Source: Betaproteobacteria bacterium
GTDB taxonomy: Bacteria; Pseudomonadota; Gammaproteobacteria; Burkholderiales; Eutrophovitaceae
Assembly: GCA_020346185.1 (NCBI GenBank)
Contig: CP070775.1
Location: 2,509,042 to 2,573,041, forward strand
Reading direction: 5' to 3'
Length of the DNA: 64,000 nt
A program made the position numbers and the translations under genes. Every line of letters begins with the position of its first letter. Position 1 is the stretch's first letter. The notes beneath the pieces are model-generated. The model did no database searches. It saw nothing but the letters and a program-made list of their open reading frames with translations, and was not told the DNA's origin. Positions 26,933 through 34,448 of this stretch are shown here, piece by piece.

Positions 26933-27601
26933 CTATGACGCCTGTCGCATGTAGCGGTCGAGTTCGCCCGCGAGCGTGCGTCCAGCAACTTCGCCATGCC
27001 CACGCGCCAGTCTCTCCGCCAACAAAGCGTCGCCTGAATTCACCGCGTCTGCGATGCGAGCATGCTCGTCCCACGCGGTGTCTCGAATCTCTGTCCGCAT
27101 CAAAACCGCCCCCATCGCGCGGCGAATGTGCTGCCAGTGGTGATTCGCCGTTTCGCTGATCAACGGGTTTTCAGACGCGTCGTACAGCGCCTGGTGAAAC
27201 TTCAGATCTGCCTCGATCATTGACGCGATGCTGCCGCCGAACGCCGCCGCTTTACCCTGCACAATCAGATCCTCCGAAAGGCGGACCTTGCGCAAAGCTG
27301 ACTCGCGCGCCGCCAGGCCATCGAGTACCGCCCTTACCTGGTAGGTCTGGCCGATGACCCGCGCATCAAGCGGCGCCACCATCAGCCCGCGCCCCGCCGC
27401 GTCGATTACGAAGCCGTCCTTGCGCAGCATCCGCAGCGCCTGCAGCACCGGCTGTCGCGATACATTCAGAGATTCTGCCAACTCCTGCTGTGTCAGCCGG
27501 GCCTCGGGCGGTAATTCAGCGCTGCAAATCGCCTCCAGCAGCCGGTCGTAGACCTGCTCGGTTAAATCGGGAGAGAAGTCGATCTGGCGAAGCGTCGGCA
27601 C
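26933..27601 (-). CDS. GntR-family (FCD) transcriptional regulator
   Basis: 222 aa. Winged helix at 10-75: 'QVYDRLLEAICSAELPPEAR', 'LTQQELAESLNVSRQPVLQA' and 'LRMLRKDGFVIDAAGRG'. The all-helical FCD effector domain follows with 'IEADLKFHQALYDASENPL' (metal-ligand Asp and His) and later His residues in 'WDEHARIADAVNSGDA'. First gene of an operon with the PhyH oxygenase and SAF dehydrogenase, so probably their substrate-responsive repressor. A perfect palindrome in its own promoter region (27626-27635) is the likely operator. Confidence 0.92.
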   Translation of the reverse strand: MPTLRQIDFSPDLTEQVYDRLLEAICSAELPPEARLTQQELAESLNVSRQPVLQALRMLRKDGFVIDAAGRGLMVAPLDARVIGQTYQVRAVLDGLAARESALRKVRLSEDLIVQGKAAAFGGSIASMIEADLKFHQALYDASENPLISETANHHWQHIRRAMGAVLMRTEIRDTAWDEHARIADAVNSGDALLAERLARGHGEVAGRTLAGELDRYMRQAS

Positions 27602-27625
27602 TCGATTCGTTGCGGCTCACATGTA

Positions 27626-27635
27626 CTGTATACAG
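27626..27635. promoter_or_regulatory. Predicted GntR operator (CTGTATACAG)
   Basis: Perfect 10-bp palindrome centred on GTATAC, 25 bp upstream of the GntR start codon. FCD-type GntR regulators commonly recognise operators with a GTATAC core. Its location between the start codon and the likely promoter fits autorepression of the gntR-phyH-SAF operon. Confidence 0.65.
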
Positions 27636-27678
27636 AATACCGTCTTCTGGTTAGAAGTCAATTGTTACCTCTCCCCCA

Positions 27679-27709
27679 AGAAAAGAAACGGGCACCTACA
27701 GGTGCCCGT
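27679..27709 (-). terminator. Rho-independent terminator of the TenA-like gene
   Basis: Stem ACGGGCACCT/AGGTGCCCGT with a two-base loop (27688-27709). On the minus strand it is followed by TTTCTTTTC. It lies 57 bp after the stop of the gene at 27766-28629. Confidence 0.8.
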
Positions 27710-27765
27710 CGCAAAGCGAGTGCATGTATGAGTCGATCAGCAGATTGGCCGACTCTGGAGATGGC

Positions 27766-28629
27766 TCACGCGACCACTTTCCCTGCGCGACCGCGCCGCT
27801 CGCCGAATCGGCGCTCGGGGAAACCGATGCGTCTTGCAACCGATCGCCGATCAGATGTGAGATCACGATTGCGCTTGTCCACATCAATCTCGGTAACGTC
27901 GCTGGCTCGCTTGACCGAGTAGGCTTTGAACGATGTCATCAGTGCGTTATGTAGGAGTTGTACACTACGCTTTGCCGCGAGCATGCACTTGGTTTGCAGC
28001 TTTTCCGTTATCGCATACCTCTTTATCACCTCTAAAGCAATGATGGGGTGATCATCGTCATACTGGACATGCTCACGCATCCACTTGTAGGTCTTGGGTT
28101 TCATATCGACCCCTTGATGATTGCGATATGCCTCAAAACCCCCAACGACCTTGCGAGCAAGGTCACCCGTCAGACCTTCGACTGCAAAACTGGTTGCCGA
28201 TACCGCTTCGGCTAACGAACCTTTGGTGTTGATGTACCAGAGCCAGTCGGTCAAGGATTGGACGTCGCGAAGAATAGGCCTGTTGCCTCCGGCCAAATCC
28301 AACATCTCTGCGCGCGACACGCCGAAGCCCTCACCCATCCAGATCCAGTGTTCGGCATGCGCTTTCTCGACACGGATATTGTCGATGAGAAAACCGCGCG
28401 AGTAATCATCCTCGACCTTGGTTAGCGCCTCGGCAAGAAACTTGGGAAATGTGTGAATGAAAGGGTACATTTGAAGTATCCACCCCTGCATTTCGGCAAG
28501 CGTGAGCGTCGTGTTGCTAACACGCTCGGTCCACTCGCTGTCGAGCAGCCCCACCCAATACGGCTTGAGGTACGCATGGAATGCGTCAACCCACACCGGA
28601 TGCGGCGAAATTTCCACCATCGAGCCCAT
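27766..28629 (-). CDS. TenA/PqqC-like heme-oxygenase-fold protein (possible di-iron oxidase)
   Basis: 287 aa, ATG with GGGGAG upstream. All-helical. 'QMYPFIHTFPKFLAEAL' at about 53-69, 'NIRVEKAHAEHWIWMGEGFG' at about 85-104, 'SFAVEGLTGDLARKV' at about 148-162, and 'VQYDDDHPIIALEVIKRYA' at about 190-208. The spacing of Glu/His groups (EKAHxEH, FAVEG, DDDHxxxxLE) resembles heme-oxygenase-like di-iron oxidases and the TenA/PqqC group. The C-terminal 35 residues are different: an Arg-rich tail with 'RRFGERRGRAG' that I cannot assign. It has its own terminator and 315 bp of upstream sequence. Metal content and reaction are inference. Confidence 0.7.
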   Translation of the reverse strand: MGSMVEISPHPVWVDAFHAYLKPYWVGLLDSEWTERVSNTTLTLAEMQGWILQMYPFIHTFPKFLAEALTKVEDDYSRGFLIDNIRVEKAHAEHWIWMGEGFGVSRAEMLDLAGGNRPILRDVQSLTDWLWYINTKGSLAEAVSATSFAVEGLTGDLARKVVGGFEAYRNHQGVDMKPKTYKWMREHVQYDDDHPIIALEVIKRYAITEKLQTKCMLAAKRSVQLLHNALMTSFKAYSVKRASDVTEIDVDKRNRDLTSDRRSVARRIGFPERRFGERRGRAGKVVA

Positions 28630-28944
28630 AAGCTTTTGTTCTCCCCGCCCTCATACTTTTTCTGGCTTGCGGCTGGAGCGCGGATAGTCCCCGCCTGAGG
28701 ATCCAGCACCATACGCGAGGCACTATCGGAAGCGATCGCGTTAAGACGGATGCAACGATGCATAACATTCTCGAAATTGTCAAATCTATCAGATTGTTAG
28801 ATTTTGGCCGTGCGTTCCCAGACCACGATCAGGTCTCTTGTCACAACCATCAAAACCGTGCACGTGGACGCGCCAGCTTGACCAGAAATTATTAACCCAT
28901 TGTATTACATAGGGTTTATTTCTCTTGGCGGGAAGTGAGGCAAA
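28630..28944. other. Upstream region of the TenA-like gene
   Basis: 315 bp between the stop of the GGDEF-EAL gene and the start of the TenA-like gene, both on the minus strand. It should hold the promoter of the latter. AT-rich around 28770-28800 and 28885-28925. No gene or clear terminator is seen. Confidence 0.5.
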
Positions 28945-31776
28945 TCAGGACACGGAGCCAGAGGTAGCGAGTTTGAGGCGCGGTTCAAACGGCTTGGGTT
29001 TGCCGAGCCAGTACCCCTGCGCGTAGTCGACACCAATTTCCTGCAATGCCCTCATAACCAAATCGCTGTCGACGAATTCAGCGATGGTTTGTTTGCCCAT
29101 GACGTGACCAACGTTGTTAATCGCTTCCACCATTGAACGGTCAATCCGATCTTCGGCCATGTCCTTGACAAAACTGCCGTCGATCTTGATGAAGTCAACC
29201 GGCAGATGCTTCAGATAGCCAAAAGAGGACATACCTGAGCCGAAGTCGTCAAGCGAGAAAGAGCAACCAAGTGCTTTCAGCTCCTCGATAAAGTGAAAGG
29301 CCCGCTCGAGATTGGCAATAGCCGCGGTCTCGGTCACCTCGAAACAAATCAAGTTACGTGGTACATCAAAGAGGGCCACTTGCTCGCGCACATATTCGAG
29401 GAAAGTCTCGTCGCCGATCGTCGCGCCGGACAAGTTGATCGAACACATAGAAATTGATTCCCTGCCGTCAATGGCCGAGACGCGCGTCATGATAGCCAAG
29501 GCATTTCGCAACACCCAGCGATCGATCGACGGCATCAATCCGTAGCGTTCCGCTGAGGGTATAAATGCCATCGGCGGCACAATATCGCCGGTTTCATTGA
29601 GCATGCGGACAAGCAGCTCGCAATGTGTCCCCCCCTGCGACCGGCCATGGACCGGAACAATATCCTGCGAGTAAATAACAAAGCGGTCTTCATCCAGGGC
29701 TTTCTGTATTCGTGCCACCCACTCCATCTCGCCGTGACGTATCGTCATTTCGGTGTCTCCCCGGCGATACACTTGCACGCGGTTACGCCCCTTGTCCTTG
29801 GCCATGTAACAGGCCGCGTCTGCGGCGCTGAGCACGTCCGACAATGTGTAGAGCCCGTCGTCGATGTTGACCAAACCGACACTCACGCTGACAGTGAATG
29901 AGCGTGTCTCCCAAACAAAGTTCAGGTCGCGAGTGGTCTGTCTCAGCTCTTCTGCAATTCGCGCTGCATGATCGGGAGGACAATTCTCCAGCAGTACGCC
30001 AAACTCATCGCCACCGAGACGCGCCAGGGTATCCCCCTCGCGCAAGCGTCGCTGCAGCAGCCCGGCCGCCTGTCGCATGAGCTGGTCACCGGCTGCATGG
30101 CCGCACGTATCATTGACGACCTTGAACTGGTCCAGGTCAAGATACAGCACGGCGTGATGCCGACCGAGCTTAGACGCTGATTGCAACGCCAACTTCAGTC
30201 GATTCTCGAACTCGGCGCGATTAATCAGGCCGGTCAGCGAATCGTGGGTCGCCTGATAAGACAGTTTTGCGGCATATTGCCGTTCGTTGCTCACATCATG
30301 GAGCACTAACACGACACCGCTGATGCGCCCGTCGCGACCACGAATCGGTGCGCCCGAGTGTGTAATCGGAATTTCAACGCCATCGTTGCGCATGAGGAGC
30401 ATCGTCGCGGCAACCGCAACGGTGCGCTCCTCGCGCAACACCGTCTCAATGGGGTTCGAGACCTGTTGCCGACTGCCCTCGTCGACTAGGCGACACATCG
30501 CCTGCAGTGGAAGGCCGCGGGCTGCAGACAGCTTCCAGCCGGTGAGTTCTTCAGCAACAGGGTTGATAAATTCGACCCGACCATCTGCGTCGGTTGTAAT
30601 AACGCCGTCGGCAATCGAGGACAACGTAACCTGTGCGCGCTCTTTCTCGGAGAAAAGCTCCGCCGCCGCCAGTTGACGATCCGTGATATCCGTCATCGAG
30701 CCGGCCATTCGAACGGCTTTCCCGTCGCCGTCCCGCACCGACTGGCCGCGGCTCCGGTACCAATGATAGTCACCGGATTTCGTCAATAGTCGCATCTCGA
30801 CATCGAAGCTCAGGCCATGGTCAATGTGGTCACTTAAGGCGCGCTTCACCGACTTCTCGTCTTCTGGATGCAATCGCGACGTCAGGGCATCGAGCGCGTC
30901 CTCGAACTCATCATGCCGAAACCCGAGAAGCTGTTTGAAGCGAGGCGAATAGTAGACCGTGTTCGTCAGGATGTTCCAGTCCCATAAGCCATCGTTGCTG
31001 CCGGTGACTGCCAGGTTGAAGCGCTCCTCGCTAAGCTTGAGGGCGTTCTCAGCATCTTCTCTGCGACGCACCATCCTTTGCGACAGGAAAATGCCGAGTG
31101 GCAGGAGTGTTGCGACAGCTGTGATGTTCACGATCTGCAGTATTCTTTGCGCCTCTCGTGCGGCATTACCCAGAAGCCGAGTGAATCGATCCTCAAGTGG
31201 CGTTATTTGACCTTCCAACACGTAAATCTTCTCGAGTATTGGCTGAATCGTATTGGCGTGCGTGCGTCCTGATGAAACGGCGTCGTACAACTCTCCCGCG
31301 GCCAAAATAAGTTCTTCGACTTTCAGATCCCCTTGCTCCCAGACAGCCAATACCTCCTGGAAAAAATCGAGCTGCCGAAAGCGAAGCGACATTCTGATTA
31401 CATGTGGAATATCGTCCGGATGCGTGCGCCCTTCAATTAATCCCTGCCAAATAGTCGCGTAATCCGGGTTGCTGCTGACAATCTCAAGTCGCGCCTTTTT
31501 GTCTCCCAGCGGAACAGCAATCGCTTCTCGGTAGCGCACGAAATCGGCCGGATCATGCGTTTCTGCGTAGCGCAATAGACTGAAAACAGCAGTTTTTTGC
31601 CCCTTCGCCCAGAGACTCTCTCCCTCCGAATACGAGCGCACGGCGATCAAGATGCTCATGCTCTCGAACGATAGCCACACTAAAAGTACGACGATAACGA
31701 GAAACGGCCATACGATTACAAGCAGGCCCTTGCTGACCTTGAGCTGAGTCAGGAAGTTGATGATTCTGTGCGTCAC
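28945..31776 (-). CDS. Membrane PAS-PAS-GGDEF-EAL c-di-GMP turnover protein
   Basis: 943 aa. Membrane segments at about 20-42 and 213-233 flank a roughly 170-residue periplasmic helical sensor. Two PAS domains follow (about 250-365, with 'GSNDGLWDWNILTNTVYYS', and about 375-495). GGDEF at about 505-665 has the intact signature 'RLGGDEFGVLLE'. EAL at about 685-925 has ELL instead of EAL ('CELLVRM'), with 'EVTETAAI', 'SLDDFGSGMSSFGYLKHLP', 'IKIDGSF' and 'TIAEFVDS' keeping the metal and catalytic acids. It may make and degrade c-di-GMP; which activity dominates cannot be read from the sequence. Single gene with a 315-bp upstream region. Confidence 0.93.
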   Translation of the reverse strand: MTHRIINFLTQLKVSKGLLVIVWPFLVIVVLLVWLSFESMSILIAVRSYSEGESLWAKGQKTAVFSLLRYAETHDPADFVRYREAIAVPLGDKKARLEIVSSNPDYATIWQGLIEGRTHPDDIPHVIRMSLRFRQLDFFQEVLAVWEQGDLKVEELILAAGELYDAVSSGRTHANTIQPILEKIYVLEGQITPLEDRFTRLLGNAAREAQRILQIVNITAVATLLPLGIFLSQRMVRRREDAENALKLSEERFNLAVTGSNDGLWDWNILTNTVYYSPRFKQLLGFRHDEFEDALDALTSRLHPEDEKSVKRALSDHIDHGLSFDVEMRLLTKSGDYHWYRSRGQSVRDGDGKAVRMAGSMTDITDRQLAAAELFSEKERAQVTLSSIADGVITTDADGRVEFINPVAEELTGWKLSAARGLPLQAMCRLVDEGSRQQVSNPIETVLREERTVAVAATMLLMRNDGVEIPITHSGAPIRGRDGRISGVVLVLHDVSNERQYAAKLSYQATHDSLTGLINRAEFENRLKLALQSASKLGRHHAVLYLDLDQFKVVNDTCGHAAGDQLMRQAAGLLQRRLREGDTLARLGGDEFGVLLENCPPDHAARIAEELRQTTRDLNFVWETRSFTVSVSVGLVNIDDGLYTLSDVLSAADAACYMAKDKGRNRVQVYRRGDTEMTIRHGEMEWVARIQKALDEDRFVIYSQDIVPVHGRSQGGTHCELLVRMLNETGDIVPPMAFIPSAERYGLMPSIDRWVLRNALAIMTRVSAIDGRESISMCSINLSGATIGDETFLEYVREQVALFDVPRNLICFEVTETAAIANLERAFHFIEELKALGCSFSLDDFGSGMSSFGYLKHLPVDFIKIDGSFVKDMAEDRIDRSMVEAINNVGHVMGKQTIAEFVDSDLVMRALQEIGVDYAQGYWLGKPKPFEPRLKLATSGSVS

Positions 31777-32091
31777 TCAGCTCGCGGTAGCCGGAACAGG
31801 GACCGTTGTGCAAATTGACAAAGGTCTGCCGCTGTCACCCCCGCCTTTATTGGCAAATATTGCCCTGACTGGATTGTTATCTGCCTTAAAATTGGCGTTT
31901 CCAGACGCTGGCGATAGCATGGGCTAATATCTCCTCCCCGGTTTTCGAGTTAACCGAAGCTTTGGTCGGGGATACTCGGTATTTAGATTTAATTATTTGA
32001 TTTTGGTGCCATATTCTGGCAAATATCGTGCCGTCTGACTTACGCTCACGGACTCGACGGCGATTGTTAGGACGCGCGTTAAACTTTGGCC
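31777..32091. other. Divergent promoter region
   Basis: 315 bp between the minus-strand GGDEF-EAL gene and the plus-strand membrane protein at 32092. No gene is seen. AT-rich around 31965-32030 ('taatt'/'tgatt' runs), consistent with promoters for both genes. Confidence 0.5.
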
Positions 32092-32817
32092 ATGACGGAA
32101 CGCTTTCTTCCTAGACTGAATATACGGTCAGTGTGGTTGCTGCCTCTGGTGGCAGGATTGCTGCCAGCAATCGCCACGATTGTGGCGTTCCTCATTTCTG
32201 TCAGATTCGGTCAGATTCCGGCATGCAATCCTTTTTTTGATGGCTGCGTTTCCATCAGTCGCGCCGCCCGCCATGATCTGCCGAATCATTTGTTTCGCGC
32301 CTTGGTACTGCCCGGCGCGACATTGCAGGCAATGACCTGGCTGCTATGCGCACAATGGCTAAGGAGCATTGACCCTGTCGGCGCAGACCCACCCAAAGGA
32401 CTCGCCGCGCTTGGTGTACTCGCGGGCATCTTTTTCGTTGTCTATGGTGCTTTCCTCGGTACTGAGGGCGAGGTCTATCAGTGGCTGCGACGCTACGGGA
32501 TCAATTTCTACTTTGGCTTTACCTATCTGTGCATGCTATTGACCAGCGCCCGGGTGTTCCGCTTGTCGCAAGGTGGCTGGGTCCGTGTGCCCTGGCATGT
32601 AGACCGGGTACTCGGCGTGTTTTGCTTGCTTATTCTCGCATTTGGACTAACCAACCTCTTTTCCAAGGCTCTTTTGCCTGACGAGGAAATGGTTGATCAA
32701 ATTGAAAACAGCCTTGAATGGTTCGCCAGTTCGATATTCACGCTCTTTTTCGTAATTCTGGCTTGGCTTTGGGGTCGAACGCGCTTTCGGCTGCGGGCAG
32801 GAAGTGAAAGCGGATGA
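32092..32817 (+). CDS. Six-helix membrane protein of unknown function (Frag1/DRAM-like pattern)
   Basis: 241 aa from ATG 32092; a TTG two codons earlier also fits. About six hydrophobic helices. The first extracytoplasmic loop has 'IPACNPFFDGCVSISRAARH', with two cysteines and the Ser-Ile-Ser stretch, and the last loop has 'DQIENSLEWFASSIFTLFF'. This layout (cysteine loop after helix 1, 'IEN..EW' before the last helix) resembles Frag1/DRAM/Sfk1-type proteins, but the assignment is tentative. Nothing in the surroundings hints at function. Confidence 0.65.
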   Translation: MTERFLPRLNIRSVWLLPLVAGLLPAIATIVAFLISVRFGQIPACNPFFDGCVSISRAARHDLPNHLFRALVLPGATLQAMTWLLCAQWLRSIDPVGADPPKGLAALGVLAGIFFVVYGAFLGTEGEVYQWLRRYGINFYFGFTYLCMLLTSARVFRLSQGGWVRVPWHVDRVLGVFCLLILAFGLTNLFSKALLPDEEMVDQIENSLEWFASSIFTLFFVILAWLWGRTRFRLRAGSESG

Positions 32818-32987
32818 TCAGTCGCGAGCATACGATAACTACCTTGGTTAGCTTCGCCGCCATCGGTTAACGCCAAGCGTTTCAGGAAGCGGGGCGGGCA
32901 GTCTCACAAAAACTGATGGTGCTACGGCACCTGGCCCCCTCACGGACGGGAACATACCAAATGGCGCTTGAGTTTAGATAGCCACAT

Positions 32988-33509
32988 GTGACCATATTCC
33001 AGTTTTCTTTACGCCAGTACCTGCTGCTCGGTATCGGCCTGAGCCTGATCCTGCTCTCCGTTTCGCTGAGCTGGATCGGGACATTCTCGGAAGCGGTTTT
33101 CGAAGACCACTCGGTCGCATGGCACCAACTTACCATATCTCCAGGAGAGACCGCCTATGTGAGTTCGCTAAACGACTCGACTCTGGTGTTGCGCAGCTCG
33201 TCTCACTTCGACGCCCGGCTGACTCTTTTCACGCGCGAAAATGATGGCGCTAGACCCGGCGATCTGGTGAGGGATCTTTGCGGCCGCGACAGTTGCACTT
33301 ATGTCCCCCTCGACGATGTCCGGCTCAACGGCGCAATCGCCGATTATGCCTCGACCGCGCCGTTGCGTTTCGTGTTGATGCACCCTGCCAACTCGGGGAT
33401 CTGGCTCGAGTACAAGGGTCCGCCACAAGGTTTTTCCGCGTTTGACAGCATCATTGACGCCATTATGAGCCAATTGTACGAGCAGCCTACACCGGATCTA
33501 TCCGGCTGA
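32988..33509 (+). CDS. Membrane-anchored periplasmic protein of unknown function
   Basis: 173 aa, GTG start. One N-terminal membrane segment ('YLLLGIGLSLILLSVSLSWI', about 10-30) and a hydrophilic remainder with two cysteines close together ('DLCGRDSCTYVPLDD'). The strand-rich composition ('AYVSSLNDSTLVLRS', 'APLRFVLMHPANSGIWLEY') suggests a small beta-sandwich. No family recognised. It follows the membrane protein at 32092 after 170 bp and may be cotranscribed. Confidence 0.6.
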   Translation: MTIFQFSLRQYLLLGIGLSLILLSVSLSWIGTFSEAVFEDHSVAWHQLTISPGETAYVSSLNDSTLVLRSSSHFDARLTLFTRENDGARPGDLVRDLCGRDSCTYVPLDDVRLNGAIADYASTAPLRFVLMHPANSGIWLEYKGPPQGFSAFDSIIDAIMSQLYEQPTPDLSG

Positions 33510-34448
33510 CCGGTCATCTCAGTGCGGATGGGCGCATTCCCTACGAGCTTGATCGGTCAGTTCCTCCAAGCATAGCCCTGCCTTGACTGATGCTTTCTGC
33601 GCGTTAAGAGCACCAATGCTTACCAGTTAGTAATTGTGAAGTTCTCCGAGCCAATCGTGCCGAAGCAGCGCCCGCATGCGTCGACGCGTGTCACGATTCG
33701 CTTGCAGTTACGGCATATCTGGACGCGTCGAATTGGCGCCCTCATTGTGGTTATGCTGGGTTCACTTCGCCGTGCAGGATAGAGATCGCACCGACCTGAA
33801 ATAAGGAATCATTCCGACTCCCGATATTGCCGCGAAATACAGCGACAAGCCTGACACGACAATCCCGAGCAACGTCCCAGGCTCTGGCACGTGGTACTAC
33901 AATTTCAAGACCGCAATGCCACTCGATCTCTCGGCCGGACCAACGTTGGGCTTCAACCTGCCGGTTACATGGAGGCCAACGACAAAGCCGACTCGATGCC
34001 CCACATCGCGCTAAGAAGCGAATTTCTCTGCCAACACCCTCTATCAGCATGTCCTCGCTGTACCGGCTGACTAGTCCCTTCGTATTGGCTTCGCCGTTGA
34101 CCTGTGCACGCGCTGGATCTGTTCTCCCTGCCGAAAGTAATTGCGCTTTCATGCTGCGCCGCCAAGCAGGTCGTTTGAAACAATAGTCGGCTCCAAGCAT
34201 AGTTGCCTCAGCGACTCTTACAGCGCGAACATATCTCCGCGCGCCTGCTCAAGCGACGCAGCGGAACCCCATCGCTGAAGTGGCGCCATAAAGGCACCGC
34301 GACGCTTTTCGCATCACCAACGTCGCGTAGTTCCCGTCCGAGCTCAAGTTTTCGCTGCCCCCGTGCCGCACTTTCTCGTCCAATTCCAGCCCCGGCAGGG
34401 AACTTGATCGCTAAAATTGCACACGAAATATAAGAATGGCACGACCTA
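33510..34448. other. Gene-poor kilobase upstream of pepN
   Basis: 939 bp with no supported gene. A plus-strand frame around 33820-33990 reads 'TWYYNFKTAMPLDLSAGPT' and 'LGFNLPVTWRP', which looks protein-like but has no start and soon meets a stop; it may be the remains of a gene I cannot name. The 3' end must carry the pepN promoter. Confidence 0.4.

Noticed and set aside
26305-27159. 284-residue plus-strand open frame
   Set aside because: Opposite the PhyH and GntR genes, whose motifs are clear; shadow frame.
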